Assembly: GCA_050287605.1 (NCBI GenBank)
Contig: JBNKCG010000119.1
Coordinates: 1-64,000, forward strand
DNA length: 64,000 bases
DNA from: QQUJ01 sp050287605
Lineage (GTDB): Bacteria > Pseudomonadota > Gammaproteobacteria > QQUJ01
Direction: 5' to 3'
Shown here piece by piece: positions 6,799-16,227 of the stretch (the stretch's first letter is position 1; the number at the start of each line of letters is the position of its first letter). Below the pieces are notes generated by a model. It ran no database searches, was not told where the DNA came from, and worked only from the letters and a program-made list of their open reading frames with translations. The position numbers were made by a program, and so were the translations under genes.

Positions 6799-9300
6799 CT
6801 ATCGGTTACGTCGGGCACTATGGCTTAGTACTGGGTGACGCAACATCCGCAGAAATCCTTGATGGCGTGGCGCGCTGTGCTCGAGATGGTGATACACCCC
6901 GAGTTTCACCCCATCGGCGACAACGAACCATACGATCGCATACCCCCACACCAATCCGATATCCGCCCACGGCAATGGTGTTACGAACCAGCCGAATGCC
7001 ACAATCAAGGTGGCCGCTACTTTGGTGGCCAACGCCGACCACAGGACCAGCGGGGAGGGGAAAGGGCGTTGCAGGAACGACTGCCGGGTACGCGTGACGA
7101 ACAACGTGAGGTGTCCGGCAATGGCGAGTTTGAGAAAGATCAAGGATTGGACTTGATCCATGTTGAGTCCCAACCACGATCGAGCGATGACCAGGATGCC
7201 GAAACTTGACACCACACCGGTCAGCCCCAGAACCGTGGAGACGGTCAACACTCGTCGCATCTCCCAGCGTACCGGTTTGGGGTCCAACCAAGTGTTGTCT
7301 TTGGCGATGGCCATAATGGGTATGTCGTTCAACAACGCCAGCAGAATGATCATCACGGCGGTAATGGGGTAGACGTTGTATACGATCATCGCCAGCACCA
7401 CGAAGATCATGATGCGCAGGGTTTCCGTGATGCGATAGATGGCATAGGAGTTCATGCGCTCGAAGATGCGCCGTGCCTCTTCCACCGCTTGAACGATCAC
7501 GCTAAGCCCCGGCGCGGTGAGTATGAGATCGGCGGCGGCCCGCGCAGCGTCGGTGGCTCCGGAGACCGCAATGCCCACGTCGGCCTGCTTGAGCGCAGGG
7601 GCATCGTTTACCCCGTCGCCGGTCATGCCCACCAAGTGGCCGCGCGCCTGTAGAGTTTTGACCAGCGTGTACTTATGTTCGGGAAAGACCTCGGCGAATC
7701 CATCGGCCTGCTCCGGTGCAGCGGCCTGGGCGTTGCCGTCACGGCTGTCCAGCGAATCGGCGCGCAGGATGTTCGTTCCCAGATTCAGCTTACCCGCGAT
7801 CTCCCTGGCGATGGCCAGGTTGTCTCCGGTTACCATCTTCACGTCGATACCGCGTCGGCGGGCACCGGTAATCGTGGTGGCGGCATCCTCCCGGGGCGGG
7901 TCAAACAAGGGCAACAGTCCCAGGAAACGCCACACCTTGCCGTCGTCGTCACTGCGTGCCACGCCCAGTGCCCTGAATCCGCGCCGTGCCAGCCTATCGA
8001 CCTCGTTCCGGGCATCGTCAATCAACCCGTCATCGGGATGGCACAGATCGAGGATCACCTGCGGCGCGCCTTTGCTGACGCGGAACGCCATACCATCGGC
8101 CGAAGTGACGACGGCCTCGGTGCGCTTGTGTACGGGATCAAAGGGGACAAATGCCAGTTGATGATAGTTGTCGAGTACCGAAGCATCCGGCAGCGCGTCG
8201 AGGATCGCGCCATCGATGGCATCGGGGTTGTCACGCTCCGATGCCAAGGCTGCGGCGACAACGACGGCATCCGCGGTGGCGTCAGAAAATGTGCTCGGAT
8301 CGCCAACCGTCAGCCGGTTCTGCGTGAGCGTGCCGGTTTTGTCGGAACACAGTATGTCCATTCCCGCCATCTCTTCGATGGACTCCAGGCGCGAAACAAT
8401 CGCCTTCATTCGCGACAGTGCCATGGCACCTACCGCCATGGTTACCGACAGTACCGCCGGCATCGCGACGGGGATGGCGGCCACTGCGAGAATCAAGGCG
8501 AACTGTACCAACTCCAGGAACGGCCAGTGCCGCTCAGCACCCACCAACACCAGGAGAGCGACCAGCCCCAGGCTGAGATAGATCAGGTAGTCACCGATAG
8601 TCAGAACCGCTTTCTGAAAGTGGGAGACCGTGTGGGCCGAACTCACCAATTGGGCGGTTTTTCCAAAAAAGGTTTGCATGCCAGTCGCGGTCACCAGGCC
8701 GATCATCTCACCCAGTTTGACCGTCGAACCCGAATAGACGGCATCCCCGAGTTTACGATCGACCGGTAGGGACTCTCCCGTCAACGCCGATTGGTCCACG
8801 CTCAGATAGTCGCCTTCGGCCAGTTGAATGTCGGCCGGCACCACGTCTCCCAATCGCAGGCGCACGATATCGCCGGGGACCAGTTCCTGTGCAGGTACGT
8901 CCGCCCACCGTCCGTCACGCAGCGCTCTGGCGCGCAGGGCGAGGCGTTTTTTGAGCTGTTCAATTGCGTTGCCCGCCTGATACTCCTGCCAGAAACCCAC
9001 GACGGCGTTGAATATCAACAACGTGAGGATGATGGCGAGATCTGCCCAGTGGCGCAGTACCGCAGACAAGATCGCGGCTACCTCGATCATCCAGGGGATC
9101 GGCCCCCAGAAATACCTCATGAATCGTGCGACTAGGGAGACGTGCTCCTCGACCAGTTCGTTGTGCCCGTAGCGGGTCAGTCGAACCTGAGCTTCTGCCT
9201 GGGTCAGGCCGGCGCGATCGGCTCGGAGTTCTTCAAAATGCTGGGCGAGGGTGGGTGGTGGAGAAGGGGTGGGTTGACCGTGTTTGGTGCTTGCAGTCAT
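6799..9300 (-). CDS. Proton-translocating P-type ATPase (P3A class)
   Basis: An 833-residue plasma-membrane H+-ATPase homologue, as in fungi, plants and some bacteria. It shows the N-terminal cation-ATPase domain, TGES at 174-177, the PVAMPAV segment near 277-283, phosphorylated D320 in SDKTGTLT, KGAPQ in the nucleotide domain and TGDGVNDAP in the hinge. Hydrophobic helices flank the catalytic part, as expected for ten membrane spans. There is no heavy-metal CxxC domain, which argues against a metal pump. It would extrude protons at the expense of ATP, and its partner gene ppk2 could supply or recover nucleotide triphosphate from polyphosphate (inference). Confidence 0.92.
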   Translation of the reverse strand: MTASTKHGQPTPSPPPTLAQHFEELRADRAGLTQAEAQVRLTRYGHNELVEEHVSLVARFMRYFWGPIPWMIEVAAILSAVLRHWADLAIILTLLIFNAVVGFWQEYQAGNAIEQLKKRLALRARALRDGRWADVPAQELVPGDIVRLRLGDVVPADIQLAEGDYLSVDQSALTGESLPVDRKLGDAVYSGSTVKLGEMIGLVTATGMQTFFGKTAQLVSSAHTVSHFQKAVLTIGDYLIYLSLGLVALLVLVGAERHWPFLELVQFALILAVAAIPVAMPAVLSVTMAVGAMALSRMKAIVSRLESIEEMAGMDILCSDKTGTLTQNRLTVGDPSTFSDATADAVVVAAALASERDNPDAIDGAILDALPDASVLDNYHQLAFVPFDPVHKRTEAVVTSADGMAFRVSKGAPQVILDLCHPDDGLIDDARNEVDRLARRGFRALGVARSDDDGKVWRFLGLLPLFDPPREDAATTITGARRRGIDVKMVTGDNLAIAREIAGKLNLGTNILRADSLDSRDGNAQAAAPEQADGFAEVFPEHKYTLVKTLQARGHLVGMTGDGVNDAPALKQADVGIAVSGATDAARAAADLILTAPGLSVIVQAVEEARRIFERMNSYAIYRITETLRIMIFVVLAMIVYNVYPITAVMIILLALLNDIPIMAIAKDNTWLDPKPVRWEMRRVLTVSTVLGLTGVVSSFGILVIARSWLGLNMDQVQSLIFLKLAIAGHLTLFVTRTRQSFLQRPFPSPLVLWSALATKVAATLIVAFGWFVTPLPWADIGLVWGYAIVWFVVADGVKLGVYHHLEHSAPRHQGFLRMLRHPVLSHSARRNR

Positions 9301-9456
9301 GGTGTCGTACTCCCGGGGATTCGTAGTCGCACTCTTTGACCACCGTCACCGCAGACCGTGCCGTTGTTATTATGTGGCCCCTGCATTTTGCCGAGTTCAA
9401 AGTGTGGTCATCCCTCTCGGGTCCTCGTCGGTTCGTCACCCACGCCCGGAGAGCGT

Positions 9457-9470
9457 TTGACCTAAATCAA
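9457..9470. promoter_or_regulatory. FNR/ANR-like operator
   Basis: TTGAC-CTAA-ATCAA, 9 of 10 defined positions of the FNR-family consensus. It lies in the 257-base gap between the divergent ATPase gene and the AOR maturase gene, about 88 bases before the maturase ATG. This fits low-oxygen control of an oxygen-sensitive tungsten enzyme system. Confidence 0.6.
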
Positions 9471-9557
9471 TGATCTGTAAGCGGGTTGCCGCTACAAGTA
9501 ATCAAAAGTAGCGGTTAGCTTGCAGATCGTGCAATCCGAACAATTGAGAATAAACCG

Positions 9558-10874
9558 ATGTTGTCGTCCTACAAGCAGATCATCAATCGAGCGCATCCTT
9601 CGAAACTGTTCCTCGAAGTCACAACCCGCTGCAACCTGCGGTGCAAGATGTGCGTCAAACAGTCGTGCGACAACGGCATCGTCTCTGGCGATCTGACCCC
9701 GGCCACCTTCGAGGCACTGAAGCCGGGCCTTGCCAGCCTCGACGCGGTCGTCATCAGCGGCGTTGGGGAACCGCTGTTGCACCCTTTGCTGGAAACCTTT
9801 ATCGGTGAGATTAAAGCCCACTTACCGTCATCCGGCTCGGTGGGTCTGCAAACCAATGGCACGCTTCTGAAACCCGGTAGAGTTGAGCGGTTGGTTTCCT
9901 CTGGATTGGATTCTATCTGCGTTTCCGTTGACGCTGTGAATCCGGACACGCTTGCTTCGCTACGGGCAGGAGCGAAATTTCAGCAGCTTGAATCGGCCTT
10001 GGGGATGTTGGGCAAGGCGGGAAAGGGTCGGTCAGCTTCCATACCGCGGGTGGGCGTGCAGTTCGTTTTGATGCAGGACAATATGCACCATTTGTCCCCG
10101 GTTCTCGAATGGGCGGGGAGATTGGGGGTCGACTTTGTCATCGTCTCCCATTTGCTGCCCTTTGATGTTGCCTCCTCTCGTCGGACGGCCTATTCGGTGA
10201 GCTCGGACGCTTCCATTGAGTTGTTCCAGCAATGGCGACAAAAAATCGACCGGGCCGGATTAAGGATAGAGGACTATCCCGCCGCCTCGGTGAAGTTTTA
10301 CAAACGTCGTACCGCCGATGAGAAAAAGCTGATCGAAATGGTGGAGGCGATGAAGACGGAAGGTTGCAGAAGGGAAATCTCATTGGATCTGGGGCGGTTG
10401 ATGGCGACTCCGGAGGAGTGCATTGCGCAAGTGGGTGCCATCTTTGAAGAGGCCGTGGCGACGGCGCGGTCGATGGGAATGGATCTCGTTTTGCCAGCGC
10501 TTCAACCAACCCATGCGCGCCATTGCCCCTTTATCGAAGAAGGTGGCGTCTTCGTGGCCTGGGATGGAGCGGTGTATCCCTGCCATTTCACGTGGCATCA
10601 GTACGCCTGCTATCCCGAAGGGCGCAAGAAAGTCGTGCAGCCTGTTTGTTTTGGGAATCTCGAATCCACGCCCTTGATCGACATCTGGAATTCGGCGGAT
10701 TACAGCGCATTCAGAAGCAGCGTTCTGCGTTACGAATTCCCGTATTGCGGCGATTGCGGATTTTCGCCGTGCGACTATATCGACGGGATTGAGTTCGAGC
10801 AGGATTGTCATACCAATACGATCCCGTGCTGCGATTGCCCCTGGCCTTCCGGGATCCTCAACTGCCTGCGATAG
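9558..10874 (+). CDS. Radical SAM maturase of tungsten aldehyde oxidoreductase
   Basis: A 438-residue radical SAM protein. The SAM-cluster motif is CNLRCKMC (C25, C29, C32), after EVTTR. Glycine-rich GVGEPL follows near 75-80. The C-terminal third is cysteine-rich, like SPASM-type auxiliary cluster domains: HCPF, YPCHF, YCGDCGFSPC and IPCCDCPW. Placement just before an AOR gene and a MoaD/ThiF pair matches the radical SAM family described as tungsten-cofactor oxidoreductase maturases (established genomic association; the chemistry is not known to me). The ATG has no strong ribosome site. Expression may be oxygen-controlled through the FNR-like box upstream. Confidence 0.85.
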   Translation: MLSSYKQIINRAHPSKLFLEVTTRCNLRCKMCVKQSCDNGIVSGDLTPATFEALKPGLASLDAVVISGVGEPLLHPLLETFIGEIKAHLPSSGSVGLQTNGTLLKPGRVERLVSSGLDSICVSVDAVNPDTLASLRAGAKFQQLESALGMLGKAGKGRSASIPRVGVQFVLMQDNMHHLSPVLEWAGRLGVDFVIVSHLLPFDVASSRRTAYSVSSDASIELFQQWRQKIDRAGLRIEDYPAASVKFYKRRTADEKKLIEMVEAMKTEGCRREISLDLGRLMATPEECIAQVGAIFEEAVATARSMGMDLVLPALQPTHARHCPFIEEGGVFVAWDGAVYPCHFTWHQYACYPEGRKKVVQPVCFGNLESTPLIDIWNSADYSAFRSSVLRYEFPYCGDCGFSPCDYIDGIEFEQDCHTNTIPCCDCPWPSGILNCLR

Positions 10875-11283
10875 AGCCGGGAGCGCTACATCTGGCTGAT
10901 CTGCCAGCGGTGCGCAGGTTCCAGCCGTGATCGTTCGCGTTTGCCGTTGCCATCGACCAAGGCGAGATCACGGCCTAGTCGGTGGTGGTGGCCGACGGTG
11001 CTTGGTCAGTTCTTTTCTCGAAGGTCATTATTGAGTCTTTTGGTCTAATTTGGCGCTCGAGAAAATGGCATTCACATGTCTGACGAAAATCAACATTTGG
11101 CATCATAGCGGCGGAATGCCACTGGAAATGCACGGGAATTGGGCCGAAAATTAGAGCAACTATCCGGGCTTGGCTGCTGAAGAGAGTGACCTTGGGCAAA
11201 AGGCCAACGAGCAAGGCCGGAAACAGTTTTTTCCGCCTGCTTTTCGGACACTGGTTTCGTCTCATCTAAAGGGGAATATAGCA
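10875..11283. other. Intergenic leader before the aldehyde oxidoreductase gene
   Basis: These 409 bases hold no supportable gene. They contain a second, weaker FNR-like box (11080-11093) and short A+T-rich blocks suited to a promoter. A weak hairpin, CGGAAA/TTTCCG, lies near 11219-11236. No -24/-12 sequence was found. A molybdenum/tungsten-cofactor riboswitch would be plausible here but I could not establish its fold by eye. Confidence 0.45.
11080..11093. promoter_or_regulatory. Weak FNR-like box upstream of AOR
   Basis: CTGAC-GAAA-ATCAA has two departures from the FNR-family consensus in the left half and a perfect right half. It is about 190 bases before the AOR start. Plausible mainly because two better boxes occur in the same window. 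Confidence 0.35.
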
Positions 11284-13023
11284 ATGGATAAGATTCTCAG
11301 AATCGACATGGGAGCCCCAGGCAGCCCCAAAGTCACCACCGAACCAGCCGGTGAATATCACGGTCTCGGTGGCCGAGCGACCACCTCGTTAATCGTAAAT
11401 AAGGAGGTAAATCCTCGTTGCCATCCGCTGGGCGCGGAAAACAAATTGGTGATCGCGCCTGGCATGCTAAGCGGCAGCACCGGCTCCATGACCGGCCGGA
11501 TTTCGGTCGGCTGCAAGAGCCCACTCACCGGAACCATCAAAGAATCGAACGCCGGCGGTCAGGCCGCGCAGGTCATGGCCCGTATGGGCTATGCGGCAAT
11601 CATTCTGGAAGGGCAGCCGGCAGGGGATGATCTCTACAAGATTGTTATTAACAAAGACGAGGTCAAAGTCGAAGTCGACAATAGCCTCAAACTGATGAAC
11701 AACTACGAGCTGATCGACAAACTGCGCGCTCAGTACGGCGACAAGGTCGCCTACATGTCGATCGGCTCGGCCGGCGAGCGGCTGATGCTCGGCGCTTCCA
11801 TCGCCTGTACCGATCCGGAGTTACGCCCGACCCGCCATTGCGGCCGCGGCGGCGTCGGCGCGGTAATGGGTTCCAAGAGGGTCAAGGCGATCGTCTTCGA
11901 TGAGGCGGGTTTGAAGCGCCGCGCACCGAAAGATCCCGCCAAGTACCGCGATGCCAACCGCAAGTTCACCGAAGGGTTGCGCAAACACCCGGTCACCGGC
12001 GAAGGTCTACCGGCCTATGGGACCAACGTGCTGACCAATGTGCTCAACGAGGCCGGTGGTTACCCGACCCGAAACTTCAAGTCGGGCGTGTTCGAGGGCG
12101 CCACGAAGATCAGCGGCGAAGCCCAAGCCGAGTTGGAGATCAAGCGCGGTGGAAGTGCCACTCATGGCTGCCATCGCGGTTGTGTCATCCAGTGTTCGGG
12201 GATCTTCAACGACGAGGAGGGGAATTACGTCACCAAACAGCCCGAGTACGAGACGGTTTGGTCCCACGGCGGCCAATGTGGCATCGACGACCTGGACACC
12301 ATCGCCAAGCTCGACCGCATGGAAGACGACTTCGGGCTCGACACCATCGAAATGGGCGTCACCATTGGCGTGGCCATGGACGCCGGGCTGGCCGAGTTCG
12401 GCAGCCGCGACAGTGCCATCAAGCTGATGGAAGAAGTAGGCAAGGGCACCCCGCTGGGACGCATTCTCGGTTGCGGCGCCGCGATCACCGGCAAGATCTT
12501 CGGCGTCGAAAAGGTTCCGGTGGTCAAAAACCAAGCGATTCCTGCCTACGACCCGCGCCCGATCCAAGGGATCGGCGTCACCTACGCCACCAGTACCATG
12601 GGGGCCGACCACACCGCCGGTTACGCCATCGCCACCAATATTCTCAAGGTGGGCGGCGATGTCGATCCGTTGAAGACCGAAGGGCAGGTGGACCTGTCGC
12701 GCAACCTGCAGATCGCCACCGCCGCCATCGACTCCACCGGCATGTGCCTGTTCATCGCCTTCGCCATCCTGGATCAGGAGGATACCTTCCAGGCGATGCT
12801 CGATATGCTCAACGCCTTCTACGGGACCAATCTGACCGGCGATGACGTGGTGGCCTTGGGCAAGCGGGTACTGTCGGCTGAGCGCGATTTCAACAGGCGC
12901 GCAGGATTCACCGCCGCCGATGACCGCTTGCCGCGGTTCTTCTACACCGACCCGGTTGCTCCCCACAACCAGACCTTCGGCATGAAGGATGAGGAGCTCG
13001 ACGCCGTCTTCAACTGGGATTGA
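11284..13023 (+). CDS. Tungsten-dependent aldehyde oxidoreductase
   Basis: A 579-residue member of the AOR family, which oxidises aldehydes to carboxylic acids with a tungsten-bispterin cofactor and a 4Fe-4S cluster. The start follows AAGGGGA and gives the normal AOR N-terminus (MDKILRIDM). Pterin-binding glycine-rich segments are present (GGRATTSL, GSTGSMTGR, RHCGRGGVGAVMGSK). The cluster cysteines are C296, C300 and C304 (HGCHRGCVIQC) and C488 in IDSTGMC. The spacing CxxxCxxxC differs from CxxCxxxC of the archaeal prototype. It is followed by a possible control hairpin, an unknown gene and a MoaD/ThiF pair. No ferredoxin-like electron-transfer subunit is next to it, so the electron acceptor is unknown. 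Cytoplasmic; no export signal. Confidence 0.93.
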   Translation: MDKILRIDMGAPGSPKVTTEPAGEYHGLGGRATTSLIVNKEVNPRCHPLGAENKLVIAPGMLSGSTGSMTGRISVGCKSPLTGTIKESNAGGQAAQVMARMGYAAIILEGQPAGDDLYKIVINKDEVKVEVDNSLKLMNNYELIDKLRAQYGDKVAYMSIGSAGERLMLGASIACTDPELRPTRHCGRGGVGAVMGSKRVKAIVFDEAGLKRRAPKDPAKYRDANRKFTEGLRKHPVTGEGLPAYGTNVLTNVLNEAGGYPTRNFKSGVFEGATKISGEAQAELEIKRGGSATHGCHRGCVIQCSGIFNDEEGNYVTKQPEYETVWSHGGQCGIDDLDTIAKLDRMEDDFGLDTIEMGVTIGVAMDAGLAEFGSRDSAIKLMEEVGKGTPLGRILGCGAAITGKIFGVEKVPVVKNQAIPAYDPRPIQGIGVTYATSTMGADHTAGYAIATNILKVGGDVDPLKTEGQVDLSRNLQIATAAIDSTGMCLFIAFAILDQEDTFQAMLDMLNAFYGTNLTGDDVVALGKRVLSAERDFNRRAGFTAADDRLPRFFYTDPVAPHNQTFGMKDEELDAVFNWD

Positions 13024-13039
13024 TTGAATCCCGCGAAAA

Positions 13040-13066
13040 GGGGAGAGGCTCCATGGGCCTCTCCCC
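13040..13066. promoter_or_regulatory. Hairpin covering the start of the next gene
   Basis: GGGGAGAGGC, loop TCCATGG, GCCTCTCCCC: a perfect 10-bp stem starting 17 bases after the AOR stop. The left arm contains the ribosome site and the loop contains the ATG of the following gene. With no T-tract it may lower translation or stability of the downstream genes rather than terminate. It could also be a simple terminator, in which case the next gene starts elsewhere. Confidence 0.6.
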
Positions 13067-13733
13067 ACTCTGCGATCCTAAGAAGGGCCTCGTCAGCCGG
13101 GCACAAGAGAATAGGGCGGCGATTGTGCGATCACTCGAGCTGACACTGGTACCCGATTCACTGCGGATGTTCTTCCCGCTGTTGCAGCAGGGAGTTGACA
13201 TCGAGGTTGAAGTCGGAGTCTCCGTCAAGGCGCTGTTAATCGAACAACTCGGCCTCAGCACCGATTACATTGCCAGCCGCATCAGCACACTGTTTCTCAA
13301 CAGCAAGGCGGTTGACGATACGGCGCAAGCGTTCATCCATGACGACTCGGTTCTGGCTTTGTCGGGCGCCATGCCGGGACTGGTCGGAGCCACCATGCGC
13401 AGCGGCGGGTATTATGCCGCCATGCGCGGCGCCATGACCTACCGGAGCGACGAGCAAGACGTAAGTTCGTCCTGCCACAAGGGCCGGATCAGGATCAAGC
13501 TATTCAACCTGCTGCTGGAAGAACTCGGACCCCGATTTCTGTCGCACGGAATCCTGCTCAGCTGGCAGCGGTTGCGCGAACTGACTGTGTCGCAATCGAA
13601 AGATTTCTGTCCGAGACGTTGTCGGCTGGACGGCAAGCCCGTGACGGCGGACTATTTGTTGGAAATGGGGAAAATGGAAAACTCAGGAGAGCTGGTGGCG
13701 CTGAAAATCGACTTTGGTGAACGGGAATCATGA
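13053..13733 (+). CDS. Unknown protein of the AOR operon
   Basis: 226 residues; I do not recognise a family. I chose the ATG at 13053 because GGGGAG lies 7 bases upstream; a TTG at 13020 overlapping the AOR stop is the alternative. Visible features are a Gly/Met-rich stretch in the middle (ALSGAMPGLVGATMRSGG) and a basic Cys segment, KDFCPRRCRLDG, towards the C-terminus, with a single Cys in SSSCHKGR. There is no signal peptide or membrane span. The stop overlaps the next ATG (ATGA), so it is translated with the sulfur carrier. Context suggests a role in tungstopterin assembly, insertion or AOR quality control (inference). Confidence 0.75.
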   Translation: MGLSPLCDPKKGLVSRAQENRAAIVRSLELTLVPDSLRMFFPLLQQGVDIEVEVGVSVKALLIEQLGLSTDYIASRISTLFLNSKAVDDTAQAFIHDDSVLALSGAMPGLVGATMRSGGYYAAMRGAMTYRSDEQDVSSSCHKGRIRIKLFNLLLEELGPRFLSHGILLSWQRLRELTVSQSKDFCPRRCRLDGKPVTADYLLEMGKMENSGELVALKIDFGERES

Positions 13734-13954
13734 TTATCACCGTGAAACTGTTTGCAACCTTTCGCCTGGGGCGGTTCGATATCGAGTCCCGTGACTATCC
13801 CGCCGAGACAAAGGTTGGCGACGTGGTCAAGGATCTCGAGCTCCCGGAAGACAAACTCGGAATCCTGATGGTCAACAATAAGCATGTCGACCTCGATCGG
13901 GTCCTTGTCGAAGGGGAAACCCTGGCAATCTTCCCGCTGGTCGGAGGTGGCTGA
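13730..13954 (+). CDS. MoaD/ThiS-like sulfur carrier of the AOR operon
   Basis: A 74-residue ubiquitin-fold protein ending in FPLVGGG, the C-terminal diglycine that is adenylated and converted to thiocarboxylate. It opens with the usual ITVKLFATFRLGR strand. Overlaps with the genes on both sides indicate coupled synthesis. A separate MoaD lies next to moaE at 32 kb, so this copy is probably dedicated to the AOR cofactor. Confidence 0.88.
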   Translation: MIITVKLFATFRLGRFDIESRDYPAETKVGDVVKDLELPEDKLGILMVNNKHVDLDRVLVEGETLAIFPLVGGG

Positions 13955-14777
13955 AATCGAAGCTCTGCAGGATCTGTTGACCCAGCTGGCCACGGATGGC
14001 TTGATCTCCTGGGAACAGCAACTCGACGCGGCCCGGCAGTTCGATCTGGGAATCGCCGATGTGGAGCGGGAGATCCTGGCGCTGGGATTGCTGCCGGCGC
14101 GGTATCAGCGCAACCGGCAGATGATATCCGTGGCCCAGCAAAAGCAATTGTTCGACAGCCGGGTCGTGGTTATCGGTGCCGGCGGACTCGGCGGGTATAT
14201 TCTCGAACAACTGGCGCGCTTGGGAGTCGGCCATATCGTCATTGTCGATGATGACGTGTTCGAGGAAAGCAATCTCAATCGCCAGTTGCTCTCGTCGCCG
14301 GCTAAGCTGGGCCGGATCAAGGTTGACGTCGCCGTGGAGCGGCTGGCGGAAATCAACCCAGCGGTCACCGTCTCTCCGTTTCGGACGCGATTCGATCGGC
14401 AGAATGCCGCCAAGCTCTTGGCCGACGCCGCTTGCGCGGTAGACGCGGTCGATAGCGTGGCGTCCCGGCTCGACTTGGCCGAATCCTGCAGCGAACTCGG
14501 CATTCCGCTGGTGCATGGCGCAATCGCTGGCTGGTACGGGCACGTGACAACGGTGCTGCCGGGAGACAACTCGCTGCAGACCATCTACCGCCATTGGAAG
14601 GGTGGGAAAGGCGTCGAGGCGGCCCTTGGCAATCCTTCCTTTACCCCGGCACTGGCCGCCAGTTTTCAGGTCAGCGAAGTCTGCAAAATCTTGCTGGGGC
14701 AGGGGAAACTGCTCAGTGGACGGAAACTGTCTTTTGACGTCTTGGATATGGAGTTGGTTGAGGTCGCACTTTACTAA
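13947..14777 (+). CDS. ThiF/MoeB/HesA-family carrier-activating enzyme
   Basis: About 276 residues from a GTG at 13947 that overlaps the end of the carrier gene. The frame is open to an ATG at 13884, but that extension (MSTSIGSL...) looks unlike protein of this family. The adenylation fold is clear: VVVIGAGGLGGYIL near 73, the acidic strand IVIVDDDVFEESNLNRQ with its catalytic Arg, then a DAVDSVASR segment. Paired CxxC zinc motifs of MoeB are not seen. It should adenylate the diglycine end of the preceding carrier. The first 60 residues form an extra helical region absent from minimal MoeB. Confidence 0.85.
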   Translation: MAEIEALQDLLTQLATDGLISWEQQLDAARQFDLGIADVEREILALGLLPARYQRNRQMISVAQQKQLFDSRVVVIGAGGLGGYILEQLARLGVGHIVIVDDDVFEESNLNRQLLSSPAKLGRIKVDVAVERLAEINPAVTVSPFRTRFDRQNAAKLLADAACAVDAVDSVASRLDLAESCSELGIPLVHGAIAGWYGHVTTVLPGDNSLQTIYRHWKGGKGVEAALGNPSFTPALAASFQVSEVCKILLGQGKLLSGRKLSFDVLDMELVEVALY

Positions 14778-14796
14778 TCGTGGGGCTGCTTTACGT

Positions 14797-15660
<864 letters not shown>

Positions 15661-15746
15661 TATTTCGAATCTGTGACAAACTTATGACTCAGGGACCGCA
15701 GGTATACGGCCGATACGACCAGTAGATGCCCGTCAGGAGTCGGATC

Positions 15747-16187
15747 ATGAAGCATTCCCTCCCCGCTGCGCTTATCTTAACTGCCACATTGGCTTGTGGG
15801 TCAATGGTCGCCTTCGCAGGCGAACCTCTTCCGCGGCATCCGGCTTGCACTGATCCCCAGTTCGACTACTCGCGCCTCGATGCCCAGACGTTGCGCGAAA
15901 TCGCCTATCGCTGCGACTCGCCGGCCGCCGTGCGGCTCTACCTTAACCGCGCCAACTACCGCGATCTTTGGGACAGTTGGGGATACCTGGTGGAGATCGA
16001 GGGAACCGGTGAAGTCAGCCAACAGTTGATGGCTTACCGGGTGTTCGTCATTCTCATCGAGGACTTCGCCCGCCAGATGCCGCATACGTCGCCGAGCTGG
16101 ATGGTAACCCTTAACCAGGGTTACGAAAACGGTCCTGGTTTTAGCGATTCCGCTTTACGCGGTTATTCATCCCAGAGTGCACACTGA
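15747..16187 (+). CDS. Small exported protein of unknown function
   Basis: 146 residues from ATG 15747, which follows AGGAG by 8 bases; an ATG 21 bases upstream is less likely. A signal peptide covers about 1-25 (cleavage near AFA-GE). The mature part has two cysteines (PACTD, YRCDS) that could form a disulfide, and is otherwise mixed helical with no domain I recognise. It is divergent from nadK and converges with a GGDEF/EAL gene. Confidence 0.75.
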   Translation: MKHSLPAALILTATLACGSMVAFAGEPLPRHPACTDPQFDYSRLDAQTLREIAYRCDSPAAVRLYLNRANYRDLWDSWGYLVEIEGTGEVSQQLMAYRVFVILIEDFARQMPHTSPSWMVTLNQGYENGPGFSDSALRGYSSQSAH

Positions 16188-16227
16188 GTAGTTCGACCCA
16201 CGCACGGCCATACAGACCTTGTCTCGG

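Noticed and set aside
10875..11283. Molybdenum/tungsten-cofactor riboswitch before AOR
   Set aside because: No arrangement of stems I could trace by eye matched the family; a covariance-model search would be needed.
12007..13068. 353-codon open frame opposite AOR
   Set aside because: Antisense to a certain AOR gene; composition and lack of motifs mark it as a shadow.
13884..13946. ATG 13884 as start of the ThiF-like gene
   Set aside because: It would overlap the carrier gene by 71 bases, has no ribosome site and adds a segment unlike the family.
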